Part shown: positions 52,371 to 61,876 of the stretch, piece by piece
Layout of the letters: the number at the start of each line of letters is the position of its first letter
How positions within the stretch are numbered: position 1 is the stretch's first letter
DNA from: Acidimicrobiales bacterium
Lineage (GTDB): Bacteria; Actinomycetota; Acidimicrobiia; Acidimicrobiales; SZUA-35
Assembly: GCA_041394265.1 (NCBI GenBank)
Contig: JAWKIO010000005.1
Span: forward strand, 3,472,001-3,536,000
Reading direction: 5' to 3'
DNA: 64,000 nucleotides
Translations under genes and position numbers: made by a program
The notes under the pieces: generated by a model
What the model was told of the DNA's origin: nothing
Seen by the model: the letters and a program-made list of their open reading frames with translations, nothing else
Database searches by the model: none

Positions 52371-55300
52371 CGCGCCGGTAGACGTTGTGCGGGCGGCGAC
52401 AGCGCTTGGGGTCTCCACGCGGTACGTGCGTCAGTTGCTTGACGCAGGTGCCCGGTATCAGGACGCGCTCGACAAGGCAGCGCCCGACGATCAGGTGGTC
52501 GAGCCCAGGAGCTACTTGATCGGCAAGCAGGTCACCAATCACGGCAACGGCGGGCCCGACGTGTGGGAAGTCTCCCGGGCTGAAGTAGACCGTCACGCTG
52601 CCACCAGCGAGCCGCGCAAACCGAGACCGGGCTACGACGTCACGTTGCGGCCACCGAAAAGTGTGAGCGTGGTCTGGGCACTCGCCGATTCTGCTACCCG
52701 GGCGACGGTCCGCCAGGCGCATACCGAGGCAGTCGACGAGGTCGTTCGCTATCTGGAGTCCCGTGCGATCAAGGGCCGGGTGACCGTCTACAAGGCCCAG
52801 CGTGAACTCGAGACCGACGGGCTGATTGCTGCCGCGTTCGATCACCGGACCAGCCGCGCCGGTGATCCGTTGCTCCATACCCACGTGGTGGTCGCCAACC
52901 TGACGCTCGTTGATGCCGGGGACAAAGACGGCCCGGTGTGGCGAGCGATCGCTGCCCGTGGCCTGTTCGAGCACGCCAAATCGGCCGGGCATCTGTATCA
53001 GGCTCATCTCCGTCATCTGATGTCGCAACGTCTGGGTGTCGAGTGGGGCGAGGTCACCAACGGGTACGCCGACATCTCCGGGGTGCCCGAGCGGGTGATC
53101 GAGGCGTTCTCGAAGCGGCGCACCGAGATCGAGGAAGTGATGGCCGAGTCGGGCAACACCTCGGCGCGGGCTGCGCAGATCGCCACGTTGGAGACCCGGA
53201 AACCGAAGGACTATTTGGTCGATCCCGACACACTGTTCGACCAGTGGCGCTCTGAAGCTGCCGCCCTTGGCTTCGGTGCCGCACATGTAGCGGCCTGCAT
53301 GGGCAAGCAACGGCCGGCGGCGCTGACGCCGGCCGAGCTTCAGGCAGCGTTCAACGACCTCGCGGAGCCGACCGGGCTCACGGAGCGGGCGTCGACGTTT
53401 CGTCGGACCGATGTGGTCGAGGCGCTGGCGTCACGATTCGGGGCGAGCTGCACCGCCCTCGAAATCGAAGCACACGCCGACGCCTTCCTCACCGGCGACA
53501 CGGTCGCCGTCGTCGATCGGACACGGCGGGCTGCACCAACGCCCGGTCCCGCTGCACCGGCCACTGCACCATCCCAAGTCTCGACACAACCCAAACCGCC
53601 GACTTCGATGCAGGCGATCTACACCACGACCGAGCTGGCGGCGCTCGAGGAGGAGCTCCTCACCTGGGCCGACACCAGCCAACGCCGAACTGGTGCAGTC
53701 GACGGTGCAGTGGTTGGTGCAGTGCTCGATGCCCGCCCGGAGTTGTCGGGCGAGCAGGTCGTCATGGTCGAAGCCCTCTGCCGGCGAGCGGACGCAATCC
53801 TGCCGATCGCGGGGCGGCCGGGAGCGGGAAAGACCTACGCCACCGAAGCCGCCGTCGCTGCTCACCTTGCAGCCGGTGTCGCGATCGTGGGGGCCGCGGT
53901 GTCGGCAGCTGCGGCGTCGGAGTTGGAATCAGCCGCCGGGTTCGGCCGGTCGGTCATGCCGGCAACGACGGTCGCCAAGTTGCTGCGTGATCTCGACCAG
54001 TGGGGCGGACTCGCACCTGACAGCACGGTGATCGTCGACGAAGCGTCGATGCTCTCCACCCGAGATCTGCATCTTCTCGCCAGCCATGCCCGCAACGCGA
54101 ACGCGACGATCGTGTTGATCGGTGACCCCGACCAGCACGGCCCGGTCGATGTCGGAGGCGTGTTCCAACGCCTGTGTCGCGATCGGGGCGATGATCTGAT
54201 CCGGTTGGTGGAGAACAACCGCCAGACCGATCAGGTCGAGCGGCTCGCCATCGGTGAATACCGAGACGGCCACATCGCCGACGCCCTGGCCCGCATGGAT
54301 GTCGCCGGGCGAATCGTGCGGTCGGCGACCGCAGGGGAGTCCTTCGATGCGATGGTGGCTGACTGGTATGCGGATCGTCTCGACGGGCGGGCTGACCCGA
54401 TGATCGCCGGTCCGAATTCCACCCGACGCGCCCTCAACGATCGGGCACGAGTTCTGCTCAAAGCCAACGGCGAACTTACCGGCAAGCCTCTCGTCGTCGC
54501 TGGCCGCGAGTATCTGGTTGGCGACCAGGTCGTCGCTCGCCGCAACGACCGCCGACTCCGCAACGCCGCCGGTGGCGAGTTCGTCAAGAACGGCTCCGCT
54601 GGCACCGTCACGAACTTGCACCCCAAGTCGGGGGAGGTCACGGTGGCGTTCGAGCGGGAAGGAACCATCCGGGTCCCACGCACCTATCTGGCGGCCGGAC
54701 GCTTGGAACACGGATACGCACGCACGAGCTACGGGGTGCAGGGCGCCACCCATGGCACCGCCCGCTACCACCCGACCGACCAGTCGAGTTTCGAGGAGGG
54801 CTACGTGGCCATTACCAGGGGCCGTGACCAGAGTCGGCTCTACATCGTGGATGGCACCATCACTCATCACGACGACGAAACCCACCAACGCCCCGACCCG
54901 ATACGCTTCGACCTCGGCGACATCGCCGACGCCCTCACTCGCCGCCGTACCGGCACCATGGTCGCCGACACAGCCGGCCGGCTCACCACCGTGCACCGCC
55001 TGGCTGAAACTATGACCCTCCGTGCCCTCACCGACGAGCGCACAAGGTTGGAGCAGGTTCTCGCCAAGGCACCACGTTCAGCAACTGAAGCCATCGACGC
55101 AGCAACCGCCGAGCTCGAGACGCTCCAGACCCGACGAAACGCATGGGCGCTGGGGGAGGGCAGCGAACGAAAGATCGCCGCCCTTGATCGTGCCATCGGC
55201 CGAACCGACGTCGCCCTCACGGCCGCTCGTGAACGACAGCAGGATCGAGAGCGCTGGTTCGACGAGCACGCCGAGGTGGTCGACCGGTATGACATCGTTC

Positions 55301-55503
55301 GGCGAGCGGAAAGCCATCGCCGAACCAAGATCGCCGCCAATCCCGAGCACTACCTCGTCGGCGCCGATGCGGGTCCGGCGCCGGTCCTGCAACGAGATCG
55401 ACGGACTCGGCACGAGCGGCTGGTAGCCGAAGCCGTCGCCTGGGACATGGCTGCGCCGGTGGATACGACTGCTGAGGCCGAGTACGTCATGGAACTCCAA
55501 TAG
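52087..55503 (+). CDS. Complete MobF (TrwC/TraA) relaxase-helicase
   Basis: The 1,138-residue protein begins with the relaxase domain (MLNIGKLTPGAAEYYVGEVAT, AEDYYTGEGEAKGRW, the catalytic tyrosines), then the HUH metal site in DPLLHTHVVVANLT near residue 270 and the helicase: AGRPGAGKTYATEAAV, TVIVDEASMLSTRDL, LIGDPDQHGPVDVGG and the late YVAITRGRDQSRL. It nicks oriT and unwinds the strand for transfer. It is the only complete MobF in the window and sits with integrase, excisionase, prim-pol and a coupling ATPase elsewhere. ATG 52087 lacks an obvious ribosome site. Confidence 0.9.
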   Translation: MLNIGKLTPGAAEYYVGEVATSAEDYYTGEGEAKGRWVGSLRSTLELEGEVDPEHFRRVLLGQHPHTGEYLISAAGSAGRASQRRPSTPLEQSGDAPVDVVRAATALGVSTRYVRQLLDAGARYQDALDKAAPDDQVVEPRSYLIGKQVTNHGNGGPDVWEVSRAEVDRHAATSEPRKPRPGYDVTLRPPKSVSVVWALADSATRATVRQAHTEAVDEVVRYLESRAIKGRVTVYKAQRELETDGLIAAAFDHRTSRAGDPLLHTHVVVANLTLVDAGDKDGPVWRAIAARGLFEHAKSAGHLYQAHLRHLMSQRLGVEWGEVTNGYADISGVPERVIEAFSKRRTEIEEVMAESGNTSARAAQIATLETRKPKDYLVDPDTLFDQWRSEAAALGFGAAHVAACMGKQRPAALTPAELQAAFNDLAEPTGLTERASTFRRTDVVEALASRFGASCTALEIEAHADAFLTGDTVAVVDRTRRAAPTPGPAAPATAPSQVSTQPKPPTSMQAIYTTTELAALEEELLTWADTSQRRTGAVDGAVVGAVLDARPELSGEQVVMVEALCRRADAILPIAGRPGAGKTYATEAAVAAHLAAGVAIVGAAVSAAAASELESAAGFGRSVMPATTVAKLLRDLDQWGGLAPDSTVIVDEASMLSTRDLHLLASHARNANATIVLIGDPDQHGPVDVGGVFQRLCRDRGDDLIRLVENNRQTDQVERLAIGEYRDGHIADALARMDVAGRIVRSATAGESFDAMVADWYADRLDGRADPMIAGPNSTRRALNDRARVLLKANGELTGKPLVVAGREYLVGDQVVARRNDRRLRNAAGGEFVKNGSAGTVTNLHPKSGEVTVAFEREGTIRVPRTYLAAGRLEHGYARTSYGVQGATHGTARYHPTDQSSFEEGYVAITRGRDQSRLYIVDGTITHHDDETHQRPDPIRFDLGDIADALTRRRTGTMVADTAGRLTTVHRLAETMTLRALTDERTRLEQVLAKAPRSATEAIDAATAELETLQTRRNAWALGEGSERKIAALDRAIGRTDVALTAARERQQDRERWFDEHAEVVDRYDIVRRAESHRRTKIAANPEHYLVGADAGPAPVLQRDRRTRHERLVAEAVAWDMAAPVDTTAEAEYVMELQ

Positions 55504-55540
55504 CGGCTTCGGGATCGGACCCAGACTCCGAGGCCGACCC

Positions 55541-55867
55541 TTACTTGTTGGCGAAGCGGTGGTGGGCCGATTGGGTGCTGATCCCGAACACTTCGCCGAC
55601 CTGTCCCCACGTCGACCCTTCCAGTTCCCGGGAGGCGGCCACCTCTCGTGCAGCCAGGACCTCCAACGCCTCTTGAGTGTCGATCGCCAGCTTCGCCAGC
55701 GCCAGTGGCTCGACTCGACGTGTCGGCTTGCCGGTGATCGGGTCGGAGTAGCGGTCAACGGGCAGCCGGAGTTCTTTCGCTATTGCGAGGAGTGCGGCGT
55801 GCGTGGCGGTCAGCAAGTCGGGGTCGATGGTGGTGGGTCGGGCCGGTCGCCCCACTGGTCGTGTCAT
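55541..55867 (-). CDS. Small HTH regulator
   Basis: The 108-residue protein ends in an HTH (STWGQVGEVFGISTQSAHHRF) after an all-helical body (LLTATHAALLAIAKELRLP). Such proteins often repress the neighbouring relaxase. It converges on the relaxase gene and is separated from it by 37 bases. Confidence 0.75.
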   Translation of the reverse strand: MTRPVGRPARPTTIDPDLLTATHAALLAIAKELRLPVDRYSDPITGKPTRRVEPLALAKLAIDTQEALEVLAAREVAASRELEGSTWGQVGEVFGISTQSAHHRFANK

Positions 55868-55887
55868 GCGCTCAGGCTACGTCAGAT

Positions 55888-56856
55888 TCAACCTGATCCC
55901 ATGTCGACGTCGAGGTCGATGTTGACCGATGCTTCGACCGAAGGAGGGTTCGCTGGGTCGACAGAACGCTCGGCCGGGATGCGCGGTCGGGTCATTCCGG
56001 CCTGGAGTCCGGAGCGGATCGTAGTGGTTGCTTCCCGAGCTCCGAGACCTGCGCCCAGCGCAGCGTGATGCAACTGGTCGGCGACGGTGTCGGCATCGAG
56101 TAGTCCGGCACCGACGATCTGGCCGAGGCTGAACGCTGCCCGGTTCAGGCGGTGGTTGCGGCCACCCGATGCCGCGGTGCGGACCTGGCTGGCCTCGTCG
56201 TCCAGCGCTCTGGCAGCCCAAGCCGACAACGCACGGTCGATCCGGACCGGCTCGGTCCACCGAGAGCGCGGTGAACTCTGATCGCCGGCGACATGTCGCT
56301 CGGGCGGGCGGATCCGCTCGAGGAGATGGTCGGGCAGGTCGGGCAGCTCCCACTTCCCGGTCCAGCGGTACACGCCACCAGAGGCGTGGCGGCTTGGCGG
56401 GGCGATCACGTAGCCCCCGTCGCCGCGCACATCGACCCCCGGGCCGAGGGCCGTTCCCGCCGAGTTGCGAACGTGTCCGCCAGGATGGGCGAAGTAGAGG
56501 TGCCAGCCACCCGACCCGGTCCGAACCCGTAGACCCTTCGGGATCGCATGCTCGGCGGCAAGGGACCGCATCGAATCGAGACCGCCATGGTCGGGGTCGA
56601 CGTCGATCACCACCAGCCCCGAGGCCGCGCCCGTGCGGATCCCGAGATTGGCGTCCGGCCACTGCCGCCACCACCGACGAATCGCCGATGGATCGACCGT
56701 CGCGTCATAGAGGCCATTGCGGGTGCGGGGGTGCTTGCCCGGCGAGCCGCACTCTGGTTGACGGCACGAACAGCCGCCGCTGCTCGGTGCGTGGCAGGGC
56801 AAGACCTCGAAACCTCGTTGAGCCAACCGAAGCGCAGAATCGAGCGGGTCGGTCAC
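55888..56856 (-). CDS. Bifunctional DNA primase/polymerase (prim-pol)
   Basis: GTG 56856 overlaps the SprT-like stop. The 322-residue protein has the prim-pol signatures: ALRLAQRGFEVLPC, a CSC...C cluster, TGAASGLVVIDVDPDHGG with the catalytic DxD, and RVRTGSGGWHLYF, GVDVRGDGGYVIAPPS. Prim-pol proteins start replication on integrated plasmids and prophages. It supports a replicating or excising element. Confidence 0.88.
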   Translation of the reverse strand: MTDPLDSALRLAQRGFEVLPCHAPSSGGCSCRQPECGSPGKHPRTRNGLYDATVDPSAIRRWWRQWPDANLGIRTGAASGLVVIDVDPDHGGLDSMRSLAAEHAIPKGLRVRTGSGGWHLYFAHPGGHVRNSAGTALGPGVDVRGDGGYVIAPPSRHASGGVYRWTGKWELPDLPDHLLERIRPPERHVAGDQSSPRSRWTEPVRIDRALSAWAARALDDEASQVRTAASGGRNHRLNRAAFSLGQIVGAGLLDADTVADQLHHAALGAGLGAREATTTIRSGLQAGMTRPRIPAERSVDPANPPSVEASVNIDLDVDMGSG

Positions 56857-58130
56857 GGCAACCCGATCTCGATCGCTTCGGTCGGCATCTCGGGTGACGC
56901 CGGTTCCATTACGGGGGTTCTCTGGCGAAGTAGCCGGTTGGTCAAGTCGTGGGGGAGTGCGTAGCCGTAGGAGAGATGCCGCCCGGCCTCGGCGGTGGTC
57001 AGCCGGTAGTGGCCGGCGATCGGGAAGTCGACCACGACGGATTGGCGGGCCGGATCGCACGCAACGACCTGACCCAGTACGCCGACATCGGGGACGAGGT
57101 CACCGTTGCCGTCCGCAGCGGCGCTGACGACGACGAGGTCGCCTGCGGCCAACAGCAACGAGCCGGCTTCCAGGTCTGGCCCGCTGAGCAGTCCCTGCGC
57201 CCGAAGTACTGCGTGGGCCAAACCGTTCAGCTCACCCGGATCGTCGCCATCGAGCGCAGGGCCGCCGCTTTCGGCCACATCCGACTGGCCAGCCCAGGCA
57301 ATGACCTTTGCGGCCGTGGCGAAGCGTTCCGGGGTGTCGAGCCAGTCCCCGAGAACACCGAACGCCGCCTCCTGATCAGAATTGACAGCGACGGGACGCT
57401 GGGCTGCGACCGGTCGAAGGTGAACGACATCGGCCGGCGAAGCCGCGGTCTGGGCGGACTCGCCAACGGTGAACTCGACGCCGCAGACTCCGCACATCAC
57501 CGGACCCTGCGCCGCCACCGACGGCGCCATGCGTATCCGCCGACCACACCCGCATACCATCGCTGAGGACCTGGATTGCCCCGTCTCGCCGGGCCCGGCT
57601 CCCTCCCGGCCGGCACCAGCGGTGCGAGCGGGGTCGAGCCTCCGGGCGATACGGATGGCGTCGCGCAGATCGTCGATCTCGGCGGCGTACCGGTCGATCG
57701 CAGCAGGGGTGAGCGTCGTCTTGGCCCAGCCGTAGGGCGGCATCATCTCGACGTCCAGCCCGACCTCGACCGCCGTGGTCTTGAATCGGGCGTTGTGGTA
57801 GCGCCCACCCCGAGACGTGTCCTTGACGCCCCTGGCGGCGTTCAGACCGTGCGCCGCCTCGTGCAGCAACACTTCGAACACGTCCTCGACCGGCAGGTGC
57901 AGCGCCTCGCCGGCCAGCAACACCTCACCACGAAGCTCGTTGCCCGCCTCCCAGCGACCGCCCCACCAGTGCCCGAGCCTGACCAGCCGGCCCCGATCCA
58001 CCCCCGACCCGAGGATGATCACCGCATCAGGCAGCTCCGGATGTTGGACCTGGAACGCACGCCACGCGATCTCGCAGGCAACAACAACATCGCTCGCATT
58101 CCCGGGCGGCGGTTCCTTTGCGTTGTCCAT
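56853..58130 (-). CDS. SprT-like metalloprotease with zinc ribbon and extended C-terminus
   Basis: ATG 58130 is the likely start (an earlier in-frame GTG at 58202 is possible; neither has a strong ribosome site). The protein has the protease motif VLLHEAAHGLNAARGVKD near residue 85 and the zinc ribbon CGCGRRIRM ... CGVCGVEF near 205, as in SprT. The C-terminal ~200 residues are a fused domain not recognised. SprT-like proteases on mobile elements can act against DNA-protein crosslinks or host regulators. It overlaps the prim-pol gene (GTGA). Confidence 0.75.
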   Translation of the reverse strand: MDNAKEPPPGNASDVVVACEIAWRAFQVQHPELPDAVIILGSGVDRGRLVRLGHWWGGRWEAGNELRGEVLLAGEALHLPVEDVFEVLLHEAAHGLNAARGVKDTSRGGRYHNARFKTTAVEVGLDVEMMPPYGWAKTTLTPAAIDRYAAEIDDLRDAIRIARRLDPARTAGAGREGAGPGETGQSRSSAMVCGCGRRIRMAPSVAAQGPVMCGVCGVEFTVGESAQTAASPADVVHLRPVAAQRPVAVNSDQEAAFGVLGDWLDTPERFATAAKVIAWAGQSDVAESGGPALDGDDPGELNGLAHAVLRAQGLLSGPDLEAGSLLLAAGDLVVVSAAADGNGDLVPDVGVLGQVVACDPARQSVVVDFPIAGHYRLTTAEAGRHLSYGYALPHDLTNRLLRQRTPVMEPASPEMPTEAIEIGLP

Positions 58131-58317
58131 ACGGAGGGAAGGCGCCGCCGGAGTGCGAAACGCGACCGCCAGCCTGGTGATCCGCCAGTCGCAACGCGTC
58201 ACTCGGGCGGTGCGGCCTCTCGCTGCACGTCCGCTCCCATTCTTGGATGCGACCTGACAGAGACGCTCGGTGGAGTTCCGCCACTCTGACCTTCAAGCAA
58301 TCGTTGGTCGATTCCGG

Positions 58318-58337
58318 CTGTTCACCGGTTGGAACAG
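58318..58337. promoter_or_regulatory. Palindrome before the serine recombinase gene
   Basis: CTGTTC (58318-58323) and GAACAG (58332-58337) form an inverted pair 18 bases before the ATG, a possible operator of the recombinase. Confidence 0.4.
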
Positions 58338-58355
58338 TCCGTGTAACGTCCCGTT

Positions 58356-59036
58356 ATGGCATCCACGAAGCGGGCGATCATCTACACCCGGGTTTCGACC
58401 GGCAAGCAGGCCGACTCGGGGCTCTCGCTGACCGACCAGGAGCAGACCATCACGCCAGCGGTCGAGGCCCGTGGCTGGACCGTCGTCCACCATGCGACCG
58501 ACGAGGGAATCTCGGTCCGGTCGCTGCGGAAACGGCCGGGGCTCACCGAAGCGCTCGACATGCTCGTCGCCGGTAAGGCCGACGTCCTGGTGTCCTCCCA
58601 CCTGACCAGACTGGCCCGGTCGGTGGTCGACCTCGGCGGCATTATGGGCCGGGCTGAGCGGCACGGATGGGATCTGATCGTGCTCGACGTCGGGGTGCAC
58701 ACGGGCACCGCAGCCGGTCGGATGATGCTGAACGCCATGGGCTCGTTCTCGCAATTCGAGTCCGAGATCATCGGGCAGCGGGCGGCGATGACCCACCGGC
58801 AGCGGTGGGCGAAGGGGCAGTGGTCCGGGCAGGCTCCGGAGCTGGCCGACTCTGTGCGGCATCGTGTGGCCCGGTTGCGTGCCGACGGGATGACGCTGCA
58901 GGCGATCGCCGACCAACTCACGGTCGAGGAAGTACCGACGGCTCGCGGTGGCCGGTGGTACCCGTCGACGATTCGTGCCGTGGTTGCCTCGGTGGCGCTC
59001 GACGACGAGCTGGCAGCGAAACGGGCGGCAGCGTGA
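58356..59036 (+). CDS. Serine recombinase / resolvase
   Basis: The 226-residue protein has the catalytic serine in YTRVSTGKQ, the resolvase core (VSSHLTRLARSVVDLGGIM, MLNAMGSFSQFESEIIGQR) and a C-terminal recombinase HTH (GMTLQAIADQLTVEEVPTARGG). It is a small resolvase/invertase, so it may resolve element multimers. The stop overlaps the next start. Confidence 0.88.
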   Translation: MASTKRAIIYTRVSTGKQADSGLSLTDQEQTITPAVEARGWTVVHHATDEGISVRSLRKRPGLTEALDMLVAGKADVLVSSHLTRLARSVVDLGGIMGRAERHGWDLIVLDVGVHTGTAAGRMMLNAMGSFSQFESEIIGQRAAMTHRQRWAKGQWSGQAPELADSVRHRVARLRADGMTLQAIADQLTVEEVPTARGGRWYPSTIRAVVASVALDDELAAKRAAA

Positions 59037-59620
59037 CCCGCTACCTCGGGCTCGAAGAAGCCGCCGACCCACTCGGTGTGTCCACCAAAACGGTTCGGCG
59101 TCGTGTCCAGGCACGGGAGTGGCCGGGTGCAAAGAAGGACGGCAACTCGCATTCGGCGCCGTGGCTGATCCCGTCCGACGAACTACCGATCCCAGCGTCG
59201 GCCGGTGTCGACGTTCCTCCCAAAGTGGTCGAGCTGCGAGAAGCACTCTTGGCCGGGGAACGGGAGCAGACAGCCAAGGAACTGGCCCGCCTCGTCGAGG
59301 ATCTGGAACGCTCCGGGCGTGAGGCCCAACGGTTGCGCTCCGATGTCGAGCAGGAACGCACCAGGGCGGACCAGGCCGATCGGGAAGCGACGCTGCAGAG
59401 AGCAGCGGCCGAGATCGCGTCGGCCCGGGCCGAGGAACGCGAGCGTGAGATCGGCCGGCTGATCGAGGACCGAGACCGACGGCTCGCTGAGCTGGCCGAG
59501 TCTCGAGACCTTGAACGGGAGCATGCCGAGGTCGAGGAGCGGCTACGGGCCGAGCTGGCCGACGTGCAATCGGTGCTCGGATGGCGGGCCCGGCGACGAC
59601 TGGCGAAGCTCCGTGGCTGA
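59033..59620 (+). CDS. HTH plus coiled-coil protein coupled to the recombinase
   Basis: GTG 59033 overlaps the recombinase stop. The 195-residue product has an N-terminal MerR-like HTH (GLEEAADPLGVSTKTVRRRV) followed by ~120 residues of coiled coil (AEERERE, RRLAELAESRD, AEVEERLRAEL). It may be an accessory factor for the recombinase or a partition-like protein. Confidence 0.7.
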   Translation: MTRYLGLEEAADPLGVSTKTVRRRVQAREWPGAKKDGNSHSAPWLIPSDELPIPASAGVDVPPKVVELREALLAGEREQTAKELARLVEDLERSGREAQRLRSDVEQERTRADQADREATLQRAAAEIASARAEEREREIGRLIEDRDRRLAELAESRDLEREHAEVEERLRAELADVQSVLGWRARRRLAKLRG

Positions 59621-59972
59621 TCGACGTTCTCCGCTATGGATCCGATTGCTGGGTGTTGCCGCGGTCTTCTCCGGGGTGTCGTGCTCGTCTGGAGCTGACA
59701 CCGAGACCGAGCGGGCTCAGGCAAGGGAGCTCTGTAAGAGGATCACGGCGGACGCGACCATCTTCGACCCCGCAGACAGGGCCGAGTACCTCGTCGAGCT
59801 GGACCCCGACAGCTACCGCTTGTTGGAGGGCACCGAGCTAGGTCGTCTCTGGGAGGAAGCGAGATCAGCCAGTGAGGCGAGGAAGGACGACGAGATCGAC
59901 GGAGAGCTGTTTGTTGAGTGGTCCATGGCCACAGTGGCGTTGTATGACGAGTGTCTGCGGATTCTTGGATGA
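59613..59972 (+). CDS. Small lipoprotein A
   Basis: GTG 59613 overlaps the previous frame. The 119-residue product has a signal ending in a lipobox (FSGVSC) and a helical body with CKRITADATIF, LDPDSYRLLEGTELGRLWEEAR and DECLRIL. It is similar to the next gene. Confidence 0.65.
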   Translation: MADRRSPLWIRLLGVAAVFSGVSCSSGADTETERAQARELCKRITADATIFDPADRAEYLVELDPDSYRLLEGTELGRLWEEARSASEARKDDEIDGELFVEWSMATVALYDECLRILG

Positions 59973-60331
59973 CTGACCGGCGAAACTCCGTGGGTAGCTG
60001 TGGTGCGTTGCTAGCGGCCGCTGTCGTGCTACTCGGAACGTCGTGCATCGGGGTCGAGGCCAACACCGAGACGGATCACGCCGAGGCGATCTGCGACAGG
60101 GTGAACCAGGCCGCTGACGCATCGGTCGAGAACGGTCCGAACCTTGTCCTCAGTCTGGATCCCAACAACTACGAGCTGGTGAAGGACACGCCTCTAGGCC
60201 AGGCGTGGGAAGAAGCCAGGAGGGTCAGCGAGCTACGGCAGGCCGACCCGACCAACGAGGATGCATTCATCGGGTGGCTCGACGCGATGGTTCTCGCTTC
60301 CGACGAGTGCATCCGACTTCTCGGACCATGA
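59969..60331 (+). CDS. Small lipoprotein B (paralogue of A)
   Basis: ATG 59969 overlaps the stop of A. The lipobox is LLGTSC, and the body repeats A's pattern (CDRVNQAADAS, LDPNNYELVKDTPLGQAWEEAR, DECIRLL). Tandem lipoproteins on a conjugative element could be entry-exclusion or surface proteins; no family is known to me. Confidence 0.65.
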   Translation: MTDRRNSVGSCGALLAAAVVLLGTSCIGVEANTETDHAEAICDRVNQAADASVENGPNLVLSLDPNNYELVKDTPLGQAWEEARRVSELRQADPTNEDAFIGWLDAMVLASDECIRLLGP

Positions 60332-60490
60332 GCAATGGCTGATCGTTCCCCGCGGCGGGGAATCGTTGGGCGACGTCGTGGCCCGATTGCGGGAAGGGCC
60401 AGCTAGACCTCGGTTTCCTCGGGAACCGCTCGACAGGCTCAACATCTCACGGTCGACGGCACGGATCATTTCGACGGCAGGAGCAACCCA

Positions 60491-60834
60491 ATGGTGACCA
60501 ACCCTCTCGCTCTGGACCGGCTACTCGCCGGGTGCTCGGTGTACGGCCCGAAGTCATGGAACTCGCCGACAACGGGATCTGGTCGACCGAGCAGTACCCG
60601 GCCGCGGGTCGTGCTCTCCCCGGGTGGGAAGCCGAAGCAACGGCGGCGGTCGCCGACAATATGGCGAGTCTCGGCTGCACCGTGCTCGATGTGTTGCCGG
60701 TTGACGAGATCGCCAGCGAGGCCGAGTCACCGACTGGTTCACCGGTGATCGGTGGCGTGGCGGTGCGTTGGCATGTTGAGCGGGTCGTGTGTGTGGTGAG
60801 GATCGACGCTGCAGCGGAGTGCTACCCGCGGTGA
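60491..60834 (+). pseudogene. Hypothetical protein, frameshifted near its start
   Basis: ATG 60491 has GGAG upstream and reads MVTNPLALDRLLAG. The rest is in another frame (VRPEVMELADNGIW, STEQYPAAGRALPGWEAEAT, VLPVDEIASEAES). One extra G in GGG at 60530-60532 would restore a ~115-residue protein. A GTG at 60532 would otherwise give 100 residues. The gap before it (60332-60490) has weak frames only. Confidence 0.55.
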
Positions 60835-60882
60835 GCGCACGGCACGACTGAGCGTTGCCTTGGCACCTGCTCGACTGGAGCG

Positions 60883-61178
60883 TCAGCGTGAGTCTCGATA
60901 GTCCATGCAGTCGGCTTGCAACGTGAACGTCTGGTCGATCGCGGTAGCTGTGTTACCGCTCTCGACTGCTGCACGGAGACGATCTCGACCCGTGCTGAAT
61001 CGGCCACCTGGGTCTCCGAGACCGTCGATCTCGTCGAGCAGATCGACCTCGCTGATCTCACCTGACACTACGCCGTTCACGTACTCGTCGAGACGAGTGC
61101 AGAATCCCGAAGCACTACCCCCGAGCTGCAGGACGCCGCCACGTACAGGAAGGCGAGAACCGGACGAATCTGCCGCAT
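60883..61178 (-). pseudogene. Small lipoprotein C, frameshifted
   Basis: ATG 61178 reads a signal and lipobox (MRQIRPVLAFLYVAASC) on the reverse strand, but the helical Cys-containing body (GFCTRLDEYVNGVVSGEISE, TLQADCMDY) is in another frame. One extra C in the five-C run at 61118-61122 would join them. Without that the usable start is ATG 61203, which gives no signal. Confidence 0.6.
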
Positions 61179-61203
61179 ACCCGGGCATTGTACGTCGAGC
61201 CAT

Positions 61204-61487
61204 CTAGGACCCGGATCGGTGCGAACGTCGACGTCGAGGCAACCGAGCTACTGGCCCAACGCGCTGTTGCCCGGGTGGCGGGCGCCGATCCGGACAAGGG
61301 CGAGCTGCTCGACGGTGTCCGACTTTCGGGTAGCGGGTCCTCTACCAAGAAGTCGGACGCCCGTAGCTGTTCGATGGCTTTCCGGTATCGGCGACGAGCT
61401 GATGGGACCTGTGCACCGCCTTGTCTAGTATCGACGGCGAGTTCGGCGTACCGTCCAGACCAGACCCAGGCCACGTGGGAACGCTGA
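61204..61487. other. Unresolved stretch with competing frames on both strands
   Basis: The reverse frame (61115-61513) contains SHVAWVWSGRYAELAVD and RRRYRKAIEQLRASDFLVED, which look coding for about 60 residues and then fade. A forward frame (61188-61487) also stays open. I cannot choose; a gene fragment is likely. Confidence 0.4.
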
Positions 61488-61876
61488 TCAATCCATGAGA
61501 GGCGCCTGTTCAATCCCCTGGAGATCGACTGGAAAGGTCAACTGGCCGTCATCGCACACCGCCCCAAAGAACGCGATGTTGACTCCATCGGGATCGACGC
61601 TCGACGGATACATGATGCCTGCCACTGGTTCCCCGGATCGACTGGCGACGCAGCGTCGGAGGTACTCAGAGACGATCTGTGTCGGCACGTACTCGACGTC
61701 TGCTCGTTCGCTCGGGTCGAGCGGTTGGGAGATCTTCGCTGCAAACCGTTCGAGGAATCGTGCGTGATCACGTCTCAAGTCGGTCTCCCGCTCAAAGATC
61801 GATGGCGGAGGCCGGAGCCGCGACAAGTCAACGAGGTTGACCTGGGGATGGAGTCCCGTCGGGTGGTGTAGGAGTG
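61488..61876 (-). pseudogene. RES-domain protein, 5' end lost to an IS256 copy
   Basis: The remaining ~130 codons hold the C-terminal half of a RES domain (NLVDLSRLRPPPSIF, VEYVPTQIVSEYLRR, VAGIMYPSSVDPDG). RES proteins are NAD+-degrading toxins of RES-Xre systems. The N-terminal half with the catalytic Arg is missing, and the frame enters the IS256 end at 61877. It cannot be an active toxin here. Confidence 0.75.

Noticed and set aside
60261..60497. 78-codon frame between the lipoproteins
   Set aside because: It overlaps lipoprotein B, has no start in its unique part and is not clearly coding.
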